DNA of 64,000 nt from RHLJ01 sp965247355. Its GTDB lineage: Bacteria > Bacteroidota > Rhodothermia > Balneolales > Balneolaceae. The stretch covers positions 806,001-870,000 of the forward strand of contig OZ252011.1 in the NCBI GenBank assembly GCA_965247355.1. The letters are read 5' to 3'. The position numbers were made by a program, and so were the translations under genes. This document shows positions 9,920 through 18,638 of this stretch, piece after piece; the stretch's first letter is position 1; the number at the start of each line of letters is the position of its first letter. Below the pieces are notes generated by a model. The model worked only from the letters and a program-made list of their open reading frames with translations. It was not told where the DNA came from and ran no database searches.

Positions 9920-10972
9920 ATGAGAAAGTTTTTTAAGAGTACCATTATCCTTTTCGTGATGATTTGTCCGACAGTAGTTGTCGGACAAACAACCTTGTCG
10001 ATCACGGACGGGGAAACCACGATAGATCAATCTATACTTATCCCTGTGGAACTGACCACAGATGGAACTGAAGGTATTGAGGGAATCTCATTTACTGTAA
10101 GTTTTGATACTCTTGCCTTAGAGTATACAGGGATTGTTAAAACAAATGCGATCTCTGATAGCTTGGCTACAGTTGCCAATAATATTGGGGAAGAAATATT
10201 AGTATCATTGTCTTCTATCCATCCGGTTAGTGAATCTGGGACTTTAATTTTTCTCGAATTTACTCCGAAAGTAGTGGGTGATTCTGAATTATCGATTCTG
10301 AAGTTCAGAATTAATGAGAATGATACCCAGTTTCCTACTACAGAAACTTCAACTGTAAGAGTATTTGGTCTTGATGGAAATCAACCACCTTTTCTAGTCG
10401 ATGTACCTGATACGGTTATAATTTTTACAGGAGATACACTAAGACTAGTGATTGATGACTCATTTGTTGCTGATGCAGAAGATCAGCTATCAGACTTATC
10501 AATTACTGCAGATATTGATCCCTTGGTTTTGCTACCAGATTTCAATTACGATTCAGGTTCGAATCTACTAACTGTTGCACCTATAAGCTTTGTTGGTTTT
10601 GCAACGCTTTCTCTTACCATTGAGGATTCCAATGGAGGGGTATTAAATCTGTCAATTGTACTTGATATACGTTTGGGAGTATCTAACGAAGAGCTCTCAG
10701 GACAAGCTAAAGAATTCAGGCTCGAGCAGAATTACCCGAATCCATTTAATCCCAGTACAAATATCAGTTATGTGATACCTGAGGCAACCCAGGTTACTGT
10801 TGAAGTATTTAATCTACTTGGCGAAAGGGTAGCAGAACTTGTTAATAAGCTACAGGCTTCAGGTGAACATTCTGTTCGCTTTGATGCTACTGGTCTAACT
10901 TCCGGTATTTACATTTACCGTATCAATGCAGGTAGTTTTATTAGCACAAAGAAAATGCTGCTCATTAAATAA
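9920..10972 (+). CDS. Secreted cohesin-domain protein with T9SS sorting domain
   Basis: A 350-residue exported protein. A signal peptide (ending VVVGQ, about residue 23) is followed by a cohesin-like beta sandwich (about 24-150; the pattern of ISFTVSFDTLALEYTGI and GTLIFLEFTPKVVG is typical), an Ig/cadherin-like domain (about 152-250; VADAEDQLSDLSITA, LTIEDSNGG), and a C-terminal type IX sorting domain (EQNYPNPFNPSTN near 268, ending KKMLLIK). It starts two bases after the preceding gene and is probably translationally coupled to it. The partner carries a dockerin-like repeat, so a cohesin-dockerin interaction between the two products is possible but unproven. A strong hairpin lies inside codons 15-23. 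Confidence 0.85.
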   Translation: MRKFFKSTIILFVMICPTVVVGQTTLSITDGETTIDQSILIPVELTTDGTEGIEGISFTVSFDTLALEYTGIVKTNAISDSLATVANNIGEEILVSLSSIHPVSESGTLIFLEFTPKVVGDSELSILKFRINENDTQFPTTETSTVRVFGLDGNQPPFLVDVPDTVIIFTGDTLRLVIDDSFVADAEDQLSDLSITADIDPLVLLPDFNYDSGSNLLTVAPISFVGFATLSLTIEDSNGGVLNLSIVLDIRLGVSNEELSGQAKEFRLEQNYPNPFNPSTNISYVIPEATQVTVEVFNLLGERVAELVNKLQASGEHSVRFDATGLTSGIYIYRINAGSFISTKKMLLIK

Positions 10973-10993
10973 TTAAAACAGAACGAACATTTT

Positions 10994-11026
10994 AAAGCCT
11001 TGTAATAATATTACATGGCTTTTTTT
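10994..11026 (+). terminator. Terminator after the cohesin/dockerin gene pair
   Basis: Stem AAAGCC...TGTAAT/ATTACA...GGCTTT with a T-tract. The T-tract overlaps the stop codon of the convergent permease gene (11025-11027), so the two transcription units meet here. Confidence 0.7.
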
Positions 11027-12251
11027 ATCGCCCGTAAGAAATAACCTTAAGTGGATCTGTTTTAGCAGCAACACGAGCTGGTAACCACGAAGCAAGCGCA
11101 CATAACACAATGGTCACAATAGAGGTTATTACGAAATCCAACAGATGTGGTTCCACCGGAGCATAGCTCATATAGTAATTCTCTTCAGAGAGAGGGATAA
11201 TCTGGTAATTTATCTGTAGCCATGCGAATAATAGAGATATGGCAATTCCGATAATTAAACCAATGGTGGCAACCATCAAACCTTCAAGTAGGAATACTTT
11301 TCGAATGATAGATGATTTACTTCCTATAGTTTTTAGGATGCCAATGTCTTTAGTCCGTTCCAGAACCATCATTAAAATTGTTCCGATTAAATTGAATGCA
11401 GCTACGATAATCATCACACTAATTACCAATGGAATCATTTGCTCCTGGAGTTCTACCCATGCGAAAATGTTCCCATAACGAGCCTGAATGGTTTGTTTGT
11501 AATAAGGAAAGGGTAGAGCGTCTTCCAGTTTCTTATCAAAGGCCAGAATTCCGTCAGAGTCTTTCAGTTTGATTTCTATGCCCTGTCCCTGAGTAGGTTC
11601 AATCCCAAATAGTTTATTAGTGTATTCTTTTGCAGTAACAGCATAAATACCATCAAAGAAATCGATACCTGTTCGAAAGATACCAGTCAATTCAAACTGT
11701 TGTATTTCAGGAGAATTAGCCAGGCTTGGTGTCCCTGAAATCGTATAAACTGTGATTATACTTCCTAATTCAGCCTGAATAGTTTGTGCCAGTTTAGAGC
11801 CAATTACTATTCCCGGATAACTATTTTCATTGTCGCTTAAATTATACTCTCCTTCAAATATATACTCGGATAGATTTGATACATCTGTATTTCTGTCAAC
11901 ACCTCTCAGCTCGGTTCCGGTAACTCCATCTTTGGTCTGAATCATTACCTGCCCCTGGTTAATGACCTGCTTAGATTCAATCTCATCGAACCGGTCAAGG
12001 TAGGTCATTAAAGTATCAGCACGGTAGAGTGGGGCATCGGTATAATTAGTGATTAGCACATGTGGAGCAAATCCCAGTACTTTATCATTAATGGTGGATT
12101 TAAATCCATGCACGATAGAAAGAGCAATTAACAGCCCGGCAGATCCAATAGCAACTCCGGTAATACTCATTGCCTTTATAAAAGACAGAAACCGGGCACC
12201 CTTGCGAGTGCCTTTGAAGTACCGGAATGCTAAATAGGATTCGAATTTCAT
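11025..12251 (-). CDS. ABC transporter permease of the LolC/LolE (FtsX-like) family
   Basis: Inner-membrane permease of the type that releases lipoproteins for transport to the outer membrane. From ATG 12251 it has 408 residues. There is one membrane segment near residues 24-46 (GVAIGSAGLLIALSIVHGF), then a large periplasmic domain (MacB-PCD type, about 50-260) with GSKLAQTIQAELGSII, and three C-terminal membrane segments of an FtsX domain (LIGTILMMVLERTKDIGILK is the characteristic cytoplasmic loop). A TTG 36 bases upstream is open but adds residues unlike the family. The matching ATPase (LolD) is not in the window. Whether it pairs as LolC, LolE or a LolF-like homodimer cannot be decided. 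Confidence 0.9.
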   Translation of the reverse strand: MKFESYLAFRYFKGTRKGARFLSFIKAMSITGVAIGSAGLLIALSIVHGFKSTINDKVLGFAPHVLITNYTDAPLYRADTLMTYLDRFDEIESKQVINQGQVMIQTKDGVTGTELRGVDRNTDVSNLSEYIFEGEYNLSDNENSYPGIVIGSKLAQTIQAELGSIITVYTISGTPSLANSPEIQQFELTGIFRTGIDFFDGIYAVTAKEYTNKLFGIEPTQGQGIEIKLKDSDGILAFDKKLEDALPFPYYKQTIQARYGNIFAWVELQEQMIPLVISVMIIVAAFNLIGTILMMVLERTKDIGILKTIGSKSSIIRKVFLLEGLMVATIGLIIGIAISLLFAWLQINYQIIPLSEENYYMSYAPVEPHLLDFVITSIVTIVLCALASWLPARVAAKTDPLKVISYGR

Positions 12252-12278
12252 AAAATTAAATTCCAAAAAACAAGTTCC

Positions 12279-12350
12279 AAATACCAAATAGAATTCAAAT
12301 CGTAAGCACTAAACTAGCAGCTTAGACCTGTCATTTGGAATTTGGTATTT
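12279..12350. repeat. Intergenic inverted repeat between lysS and the permease gene
   Basis: AAATACCAAAT (12279-12289) is repeated inverted at 12340-12350, the right copy overlapping the lysS stop. Shorter TTCCAAA words cluster around it. It may be a degraded terminator or a short interspersed palindrome; no T-tract supports termination. Confidence 0.5.
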
Positions 12351-13890
12351 ACGACGAAGTCATTTCTGGTTTCATCTGTGGGAAAAACAATACATCACGA
12401 ATCGACTCCGAATTGGTCATAATCATGCTTAAACGATCTATTCCGATTCCAATTCCTGCAGTAGGAGGCATTCCATATTCTAATGCACGTATGAAGTCAT
12501 CGTCGATAGTCATTGCTTCATCGTCGCCGCCAGCACGTAGTTTAGCCTGGTCTTCGAGTCGTTCTCGCTGATCAATTGGATCATTTAACTCGCTGTAGGC
12601 ATTGGCAATCTCTTTTCCATTACAAATACACTCAAATCGCTCAACCAAACCTTCTTTCGAACGATGTTTCTTAGTCAATGGACTCATTTCAACCGGATAA
12701 TCTGTAATAAAGGTCGGCTGGATCAATTTTGGTTCAACAAATTCACCAAAGATTTCATCAATAATTTTACCGGAACCGAAGCTATCATCAATTTGTATGT
12801 GAAGTTCTTTTGCAACAGCCTTTAGTTTATCCAGATCCTTGCCATAAAGATCATGACTTGTTTCTTTTTCAATCGCCTGAAACATTGGAACTCTTGGCCA
12901 TGGAGCTTTGAATTCGATCTCATGCTCACCAACCTGAACTTTGGTAGAACCGTGTAATTCAAGAGCTACTTTTTCGATCATTTTTTCAGTGAATTCCATC
13001 ATCCAGTTGTAGTCTTTATAAGCTACATATAGTTCAACCTGAGTGAATTCAGGATTGTGAAAACGAGATAATCCTTCATTCCTGAAATCTTTAGAGAACT
13101 CATAAACGCCATCGAATCCACCTACAATTAACCGCTTGAGGTACAACTCATTAGCTACCCGAAGGTACAAGTCCATATCAAGTGTATTATGATGCGTCAT
13201 AAACGGGCGGGCAGTAGCTCCACCATAAATAGGCTGAAGGATTGGTGTCTCCACTTCAAGGTATCCTCGATCATTCATAAAGTTCCGCATGGTTTGAACC
13301 ATTTTAGTCCTTTTCACGAATGTATCCTTCACATCAGGATTTACAATCAAATCCACATAACGTTGACGGTAGCGAAGTTCTTTATCTGCGAAAGCATCAA
13401 AAACTACTTTCTCGCCATCTTCATTTTCTACTTCTTTAGGGATGGGAATAGGGCGGATGGTTTTGGTCAGAAACTCAAAATGTTCTGCATGCACGGTTGT
13501 CTCACCGGTTCTGGTTTTGAACACAAAACCTTTGATTCCTACGATGTCGCCAATATCAACCAGTTTTTTGAATACTGTGTTATACTCTTCAACGCCAACA
13601 TCATCACGACGAATGTATACCTGTATGGTTCCTTCAGAATCCTGAAGATTGAAGAAAGCCGCTTTACCCATGATACGGCGAGTCATTACTCGCCCGGCAA
13701 TAGAAACAGTTTCTGTCTCCGGATTAGATTCTTCCTCCCTGATTAATTCAGGTTCATTTTTAATGGATTTACTGGTGTGGCTAACTTCAAAAGAATAGGG
13801 GTACGGATTTACTCCAAGTTCATTAAGTTGTGTAAGTTTCTCTCGTCTGATTTCCTCCTGTTCGGAGAGCGAAGTTTCCTGGTTCGACAT
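12349..13890 (-). CDS. lysS: Lysyl-tRNA synthetase, class II
   Basis: Charges tRNA-Lys with lysine (EC 6.1.1.6). From ATG 13890 it has 513 residues; an upstream TTG would add six. An N-terminal OB-fold anticodon-binding domain (about 50-150, VSIAGRVMTRRIMGKAAF) is followed by a class II catalytic core: motif 1 around RNFMNDRGYLEVETPIL, motif 2 FRNEGLSRFHNPEFTQ, and motif 3 GIGIDRLSMIMTN near the C-terminus. Length and order are standard. The gene is divergent from the phosphopantetheinyl transferase gene across about 100 bases. Confidence 0.97.
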   Translation of the reverse strand: MSNQETSLSEQEEIRREKLTQLNELGVNPYPYSFEVSHTSKSIKNEPELIREEESNPETETVSIAGRVMTRRIMGKAAFFNLQDSEGTIQVYIRRDDVGVEEYNTVFKKLVDIGDIVGIKGFVFKTRTGETTVHAEHFEFLTKTIRPIPIPKEVENEDGEKVVFDAFADKELRYRQRYVDLIVNPDVKDTFVKRTKMVQTMRNFMNDRGYLEVETPILQPIYGGATARPFMTHHNTLDMDLYLRVANELYLKRLIVGGFDGVYEFSKDFRNEGLSRFHNPEFTQVELYVAYKDYNWMMEFTEKMIEKVALELHGSTKVQVGEHEIEFKAPWPRVPMFQAIEKETSHDLYGKDLDKLKAVAKELHIQIDDSFGSGKIIDEIFGEFVEPKLIQPTFITDYPVEMSPLTKKHRSKEGLVERFECICNGKEIANAYSELNDPIDQRERLEDQAKLRAGGDDEAMTIDDDFIRALEYGMPPTAGIGIGIDRLSMIMTNSESIRDVLFFPQMKPEMTSS

Positions 13891-13990
13891 AGATAAATTT
13901 GGTTTCAAGTTTTAACGCGAATCAAAGGTTGCAAAAATACCGAATTGTGCAGAAAATTGTGGCATTAACCTGAACCTTTATTCTAAGAGC

Positions 13991-14614
13991 TTGAACCGTT
14001 TAGATACTTCACAAATTCCGAACTTCCCGAATGAAATCGTATTGGGTTGGAGTGAGGTGATTTATGAACTCGACCAAGGCATACTTTCTGAGGAAGAAGC
14101 TCAAACCCTTGCCAACTTTACCAATGAGCAGCGTAAAGGGGAGTTTTTAACTGCAAGGCACCTTTTCTGGAAGCTGATTGAGGATTTAAAATGGGATGCT
14201 GAAACCATCAAACTAAAAAAAGAAAATACCGGTAAACCATATATCGAAACTTCCGGGGGAATGAAGTATGTAAGTTTTTCACACTCTCAGGATTTAGTTC
14301 TGTGCGCAGTATCGGCTTCATTAGATGTTGGTTTGGATGCAGAAACGCTTAATCGTAAGGTGAATCCATCTATCGTGAAACGAATTCTCAGTGAAAATGA
14401 GTGGGAGATTTATGGTGAGGAAGACCCGATATCACTTTGGACGATGAAAGAATCTGCCGTAAAAAGTCTTGGAACCGGCCTCAGAACTAATTTAAAAGAG
14501 CTTGAGTTAACCAAATTCGAGGATGGACGTTTTAATATCACGATCAACCAAAAAGAAGAGTTAAAAGGAGTTTGTTTTACCGCCTTAAATCACTGCATAT
14601 CCTTAGCCTATTAA
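13991..14614 (+). CDS. 4'-phosphopantetheinyl transferase, Sfp type
   Basis: Transfers phosphopantetheine from CoA to acyl- or peptidyl-carrier proteins. At 207 residues it has the usual Sfp/AcpT length. Magnesium-site residues are Asp116 and Glu118 in VGLDAE, and the second signature is WTMKESAVK at 150-158. The start is a TTG at 13991; no in-frame ATG occurs before residue 91, so TTG is the best choice. It heads a compact run with the DUF2520 gene (one base gap) and the alkyltransferase-like gene. No other ACP synthase is visible here, so its target (primary fatty-acid ACP or a secondary pathway) is open. Confidence 0.88.
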   Translation: MNRLDTSQIPNFPNEIVLGWSEVIYELDQGILSEEEAQTLANFTNEQRKGEFLTARHLFWKLIEDLKWDAETIKLKKENTGKPYIETSGGMKYVSFSHSQDLVLCAVSASLDVGLDAETLNRKVNPSIVKRILSENEWEIYGEEDPISLWTMKESAVKSLGTGLRTNLKELELTKFEDGRFNITINQKEELKGVCFTALNHCISLAY

Positions 14615-14615
14615 A

Positions 14616-15416
14616 ATGAAAGAACTGCCAACTATTTCGATTATTGGTCCCGGTAGACTTGGAAAAGCCCTCAAATCAGCTTTAGGTAAAGCAGGCTATG
14701 AAGTAAATCTGGTGTATGGTAAAGATGACTCCATATCAGGCCTTGGCGATCTGATCTTTATTACAACCCCTGATTCAGAGATTAGAAAAGTAGCTTCGAA
14801 GATTGCTTCATCAGACCTTAATTTAGACGGGAAAATGTTTGCACACTGCTCCGGAGCATTGGCTTCATCAATTTTAGAAGAATTGCAAAAAGAAGGGGCT
14901 CATATTGCTTGTTTTCATCCCTTAATGGCTGTTTCACCCAAAACAGAATCTTTTCAAGATATATATTTCGATATAGAAGGTGATGAATCTGTACTGAAAT
15001 TACTGGAGGAATTAGCTCAGAATGTTGGTGCAGAATCTATTCGGGTATCACCAAAAGAAAAGGAATTGCTACATATTTCAGCCGTGATGGCGTCGAACTA
15101 TCTGGTAACCTTAGCAGATTTATCCCTGAGGATATCCGCCTCAGCAAATATTCCTGAGAGAATATTGATGGATGCTTTTTTGCCTTTAATGAGTTCATCC
15201 CTTGAAAACCTGGGTAATCAAAGTCCAACTGATGCACTTACAGGACCCATTGCAAGGGGAGATATACAAACCGTGCAAAAGCATTTAAAACTGTTAGAGA
15301 ATAAACCCGAATTGCTGGAAATGTATAAGAAACTTGGTTTACTTACTCTGGAGTTAATTAGCAATGATTTAAAGGATAGTACGATCAAGTTCAGATTGTA
15401 TGACTTATTGAAATGA
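14616..15416 (+). CDS. Rossmann-fold DUF2520 protein
   Basis: 266 residues. The N-terminal Rossmann nucleotide-binding motif GPGRLG is at 11-16. FHPLMAVSP near 103 and a helical C-terminal domain (about 125-260; HISAVMASNYLVTLADL, GPIARGD) match the DUF2520 family, which resembles ketopantoate reductase and 6-phosphogluconate dehydrogenase folds. An NAD(P)-linked reductase activity is likely from the fold; the substrate is unknown. It overlaps the next gene by four bases (ATGA). Confidence 0.85.
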   Translation: MKELPTISIIGPGRLGKALKSALGKAGYEVNLVYGKDDSISGLGDLIFITTPDSEIRKVASKIASSDLNLDGKMFAHCSGALASSILEELQKEGAHIACFHPLMAVSPKTESFQDIYFDIEGDESVLKLLEELAQNVGAESIRVSPKEKELLHISAVMASNYLVTLADLSLRISASANIPERILMDAFLPLMSSSLENLGNQSPTDALTGPIARGDIQTVQKHLKLLENKPELLEMYKKLGLLTLELISNDLKDSTIKFRLYDLLK

Positions 15417-15760
15417 GTAAGAAAAATCCCAATGACTTTTATCAAAGAGTGTATGAGGTGGTTGCACAAATCCCGACTGGTAAAGTGACCAGTTATGGTG
15501 CAATTTCTAAATATTTGGGAGTTGAATCGGGTGCCAGAATGGTTGGTTATGCAATGAATAACTATGTTAGTGAAGAACTTGGATACGAAATTCCCGCTCA
15601 CAGAGTGTTGAATCGATTAGGCCAACTCACCGGTCGGGCTCATTTTGAAGGTGATACGATGAGGGAACGTCTGGTACAGGAAGGGATTGAGTTTAAAGGT
15701 GAGTACACCGTTAATATTGAAAAGCATTTCTGGAATCCTTTTGAATTGGATGTATTTTAA
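15413..15760 (+). CDS. Alkyltransferase-like protein (ATL), MGMT fold without the acceptor cysteine
   Basis: 115 residues, matching only the C-terminal DNA-binding domain of O6-alkylguanine-DNA alkyltransferase. The active-site motif PCHR is replaced by PAHR (residues 61-64, Ala62), so it cannot accept an alkyl group. The Tyr and Arg of the DNA-binding helix region are in context (GKVTSYGAISKYLG; GARMVGYAM). ATL proteins of this kind bind O6-alkylguanine and hand it to nucleotide excision repair. It overlaps the upstream gene by four bases. Confidence 0.92.
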   Translation: MSKKNPNDFYQRVYEVVAQIPTGKVTSYGAISKYLGVESGARMVGYAMNNYVSEELGYEIPAHRVLNRLGQLTGRAHFEGDTMRERLVQEGIEFKGEYTVNIEKHFWNPFELDVF

Positions 15761-15800
15761 CCGTTATAATTCTATTAATTTTGAACATTAAAAACCAAAT

Positions 15801-16427
15801 ATGAGGCTTAGTATCAATAGTACAATTTTCTCCACTATTGCTTTTATGTTGATCTTTTCATTTTCCGATGCATTTGCATATCAACAGAAAGAAATTCCTA
15901 TTGGATCAAAAGCACCGATGGTTGATCATAAAATGCAGGATGTTTCTGGAAGAAGTATCAGTTTAGCTGAAGCAGCTCAGGAGAACGGTCTGTTGGTAAT
16001 TTTTTCGTGTAATACCTGTCCATGGGTGATGCGCTGGGAAGACCGATACCAGGATGTCTCACAGATGGCAAGAGCTAATAATATTGGGATGATTGCGCTC
16101 AATCCAAATGAAGATTACAGAGATCGTGGAGATGGAATGGATGATATGATCAAGCATGCTCGTAAAGCAGGATATGATTTCCCTTATGTGCTGGATAAAG
16201 ACCATTTAATTGCAGATGCTTTTGGGGCTACCAGAACTCCACAAGTGTACCTATTCAATGGAGATATGGAACTCGTGTATGTTGGCGGCATAGATGATAA
16301 CGCGAATAACGCGGCTTCAGTTAAAGATTATTATATCAAAGATGCAATGGATCAATTAGTTTCAGGGCAGGAGTTGAGCAAGCCGAACACTAAACCATTG
16401 GGCTGTACTATCAAACGAGTTAGTTAA
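15801..16427 (+). CDS. Exported thioredoxin-like (redoxin) protein
   Basis: 208 residues with an N-terminal signal or anchor (about 8-26, ending FAYQQ). The redoxin fold contains Cys70 and Cys73 in CNTCPW, and Pro147 in TRTPQVYLF is the cis-proline of the thioredoxin fold. The family is the periplasmic TlpA/AhpC-TSA-like group that transfers electrons to extracytoplasmic proteins. A terminator follows, so it is the end of its unit; 40 bases separate it from the upstream ATL gene. The partner is unknown. Confidence 0.85.
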   Translation: MRLSINSTIFSTIAFMLIFSFSDAFAYQQKEIPIGSKAPMVDHKMQDVSGRSISLAEAAQENGLLVIFSCNTCPWVMRWEDRYQDVSQMARANNIGMIALNPNEDYRDRGDGMDDMIKHARKAGYDFPYVLDKDHLIADAFGATRTPQVYLFNGDMELVYVGGIDDNANNAASVKDYYIKDAMDQLVSGQELSKPNTKPLGCTIKRVS

Positions 16428-16453
16428 TTTTTGATAAAAAAAGCCGTATTTTT

Positions 16454-16490
16454 AAATCCTTGCTCGTATTAACGTGTGAGGATTTTTTTT
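16454..16490 (+). terminator. Terminator after the thioredoxin-like gene
   Basis: AAATCCT (16454-16460) pairs with AGGATTT (16479-16485), followed by a run of Ts to 16490. It is 26 bases past the stop codon. Confidence 0.65.
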
Positions 16491-16512
16491 GAATGCGAAT
16501 GGATAAGAATTA

Positions 16513-16902
16513 ATGCCAACCTGGACTTTACATACAGAATTTAAATTTGACGCAGCTCACTTCATCGAAGGTTATGATGGAAAATGTGGACGAATGCACG
16601 GACATTCCTACAAAGTGAAAATGACTGCCAAATCACACAAACTAAATCCATCGGCCTATTTAAATACAGATGATATGGTATGTGATTTCAAGGAATTGAA
16701 ATGGGCAGCCAAGGATTCAGAAAAAGGCGGATTTGATCATGGTAATTTGAATGAGTTGATGTCTGTGAATACTACTGCAGAACGCATTGCTGAGTACATT
16801 CATCAGGAAACGAAACGCCGAATTCCTGAAGGAATTGAGCTTACCGTAACGGTCTGGGAAACAGACACCTGCTGGGTAGAGTACACCGATCAGAATGTAT
16901 AA
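16513..16902 (+). CDS. queD: 6-carboxy-5,6,7,8-tetrahydropterin synthase (QueD)
   Basis: Makes 6-carboxytetrahydropterin from dihydroneopterin triphosphate in queuosine/7-deazaguanine synthesis. 129 residues. The zinc ligands are His16, His29 and His31 (AAHF...MHGHSY), the catalytic Cys25 lies in GKCGRMHGH, and TVWETDTCWVEY closes the pterin site. It overlaps queE by eight bases, which confirms the pathway. queC and queF are not in the window. Confidence 0.95.
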   Translation: MPTWTLHTEFKFDAAHFIEGYDGKCGRMHGHSYKVKMTAKSHKLNPSAYLNTDDMVCDFKELKWAAKDSEKGGFDHGNLNELMSVNTTAERIAEYIHQETKRRIPEGIELTVTVWETDTCWVEYTDQNV

Positions 16903-17551
16903 TTCGTTAGAACATATCGATTCAGAGGTATTAACCGATCCAAAAGAATATCCGGGTGTAGAATATCCAATTATGGAGCATTTTTATACCATTCAGGGGG
17001 AGGGAGCCCACACTGGACGTGCTGCATACTTTATAAGAACGGGAGGCTGTGACGTACAATGCTGGTGGTGTGATGTGAAAGACAGCTGGGATGAGGACAA
17101 GCATCCCCGAATGAAAGTGAAAGATTTGGTTGATAAGGTAAAGGAGAGTAAAGCTCCGATCGCTGTAATAACCGGAGGGGAACCTCTATTACATGATCTG
17201 GATGCCCTCACAAACTCCATCAAAAAAATTGGAATAAAAACACATATAGAAACGAGCGGTTCATCGCCACTTTCCGGAAATTTTGATTGGATTACGCTTT
17301 CCCCTAAACGCTTCAAAAAGCCATTGGATGAAGTTTTTCCCTATGTGGATGAGCTCAAAGTGGTTGTACTTACAAAAAAGGATTTAGCCTGGGCAGAAGA
17401 AAATGCGGCGAAATGTCCGGATTCCACCCAGCTACTATTACAACCGGAATGGGATACACCTGCATCTATGCCTCTGATAGTTGAATATGTTAAAGAACAT
17501 CCAAAGTGGGGAATCAGTCTTCAAACGCATAAATATTTACAGGTCCCATAA
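16895..17551 (+). CDS. queE: 7-carboxy-7-deazaguanine synthase (QueE), radical SAM
   Basis: Radical SAM ring contraction of 6-carboxytetrahydropterin to 7-carboxy-7-deazaguanine. 218 residues. The 4Fe-4S cysteines are Cys52, Cys56 and Cys59 in CDVQCWWC, the usual CxxxCxxC form. IQGEGAHTGR near 33-42 and TGGEPLLH are family signatures. It overlaps queD upstream and shares a TAATG stop/start with the SDR gene downstream, so the three genes are probably one operon. Confidence 0.95.
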   Translation: MYNSLEHIDSEVLTDPKEYPGVEYPIMEHFYTIQGEGAHTGRAAYFIRTGGCDVQCWWCDVKDSWDEDKHPRMKVKDLVDKVKESKAPIAVITGGEPLLHDLDALTNSIKKIGIKTHIETSGSSPLSGNFDWITLSPKRFKKPLDEVFPYVDELKVVVLTKKDLAWAEENAAKCPDSTQLLLQPEWDTPASMPLIVEYVKEHPKWGISLQTHKYLQVP

Positions 17552-18264
17552 TGAGTTTTCAGGAGTCTTCAGTTATAATTACAGGTGGGAGTAAAGGTAT
17601 TGGACTATCAATTGCTAAAGTATTTGCCCGAAAAAAGGATCGTGCAATTGTACTGCTTGCCCGGAATGAAAAAGAGCTCAATCATGCAAAAGAAGAATGC
17701 TTGGCTGAGGGAGCAACGAAAGTTGATATCATTGTAGCTGATTTACTTGATGTGAATACGTTATCAGAAGTCGATTTTGAAACGTTTAATCCAGGAATAT
17801 TAGTCAATAACGCAGGTTCATTTTTATTCAAGCAACTAAAAGATACAACAACTGATGAATTTGAACAGCAGTTTAGAGTGAATGCGCTTGGAGCTTTTAA
17901 TATCACTCAAAAAGTGTTGCCAGAGCTTCATAAAAAAGACCGGGCGTTAATAGTAAACATCTGCTCTGAAGCCTCTCTAAAAGGATATGGGCAAAGTGGG
18001 GCATATGCTGCAAGTAAACATGCCACACTTGGATATACCCGTTCACTACGTTCAGAATTAATGAAAACAAAGATTGCTGTTACTGCAATCAACCTCGGGC
18101 AGACATATTCAACTTCATGGGAAGGAGTGAATGTAGACCCCAATGATTTAATCGATCCTGAAGACGTAGGCAGATTGATCGTATCTCTATCTGAATTAAG
18201 TCCCAGAAGTGTAGCCAATGAAATACTTCTTACTGCTCAGGGTGGGGATGTAAATCCTATGTAA
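17551..18264 (+). CDS. Short-chain dehydrogenase/reductase (classical SDR)
   Basis: 237 residues. NADP-binding TGGSKGIG at 11-18, NNAG at 86-89, and the catalytic Ser139, Tyr152 and Lys156 (YAASK) are all present. The start overlaps the queE stop by one base, which suggests co-transcription. That might mean a role with pterin substrates (sepiapterin-reductase-like SDRs exist), but the sequence alone fits many substrates including 3-oxoacyl groups. Confidence 0.9.
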   Translation: MSFQESSVIITGGSKGIGLSIAKVFARKKDRAIVLLARNEKELNHAKEECLAEGATKVDIIVADLLDVNTLSEVDFETFNPGILVNNAGSFLFKQLKDTTTDEFEQQFRVNALGAFNITQKVLPELHKKDRALIVNICSEASLKGYGQSGAYAASKHATLGYTRSLRSELMKTKIAVTAINLGQTYSTSWEGVNVDPNDLIDPEDVGRLIVSLSELSPRSVANEILLTAQGGDVNPM

Positions 18265-18269
18265 CTGAT

Positions 18270-18635
18270 TTAAATCCATTCTTGTCTTTTTTCTTCCACA
18301 GTTCCTTCAAAGTTGACTTCTCCAGTGTGTTTAGTACCATTAGGCTCAATTAGCATCACCCAGCATTCTCTCTCAGCAATTGGAAGATGATCCTCACCCT
18401 TTGGTACTACATATAATTCACCTTCAGACAAATGGACATCACGATCCTTAAAACGAAGTAAAAGCTTTCCTTTCACTATATAAAAGAGTTCATCTTCGTC
18501 TGCATGATTATGCCACACAAATTCTCCTTTAAGCTTTGCAAGTTTTACTAACTGCCCATTTGTATCAGCTATGATTTTAGGAGTCCAATGCTCATCAAAT
18601 AATTCGAATTTCTGTTTAAGGTTTACAGAGCTCAT
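18270..18635 (-). CDS. Single-domain cupin protein
   Basis: 121 residues forming one cupin barrel. Motif 1 is HNHADEDELFYIVKG (about 42-56) and motif 2 is around GELYVVPKGEDHLP (about 71-84), giving two His, a Glu and a His as likely metal ligands. Similar small cupins are annotated as mannose-6-phosphate isomerase-like, without proven activity. Its ATG is three bases after the RDD gene stop, so the two are probably co-transcribed. Confidence 0.88.
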   Translation of the reverse strand: MSSVNLKQKFELFDEHWTPKIIADTNGQLVKLAKLKGEFVWHNHADEDELFYIVKGKLLLRFKDRDVHLSEGELYVVPKGEDHLPIAERECWVMLIEPNGTKHTGEVNFEGTVEEKRQEWI

Positions 18636-18638
18636 TAT

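Noticed and set aside
13189..13746. 185-residue plus-strand ORF inside lysS
   Set aside because: It lies wholly antisense to a clear synthetase gene and has no recognisable features.
15413..15760. Functional O6-methylguanine-DNA methyltransferase
   Set aside because: The acceptor cysteine is replaced by alanine (PAHR), and the N-terminal domain is absent.
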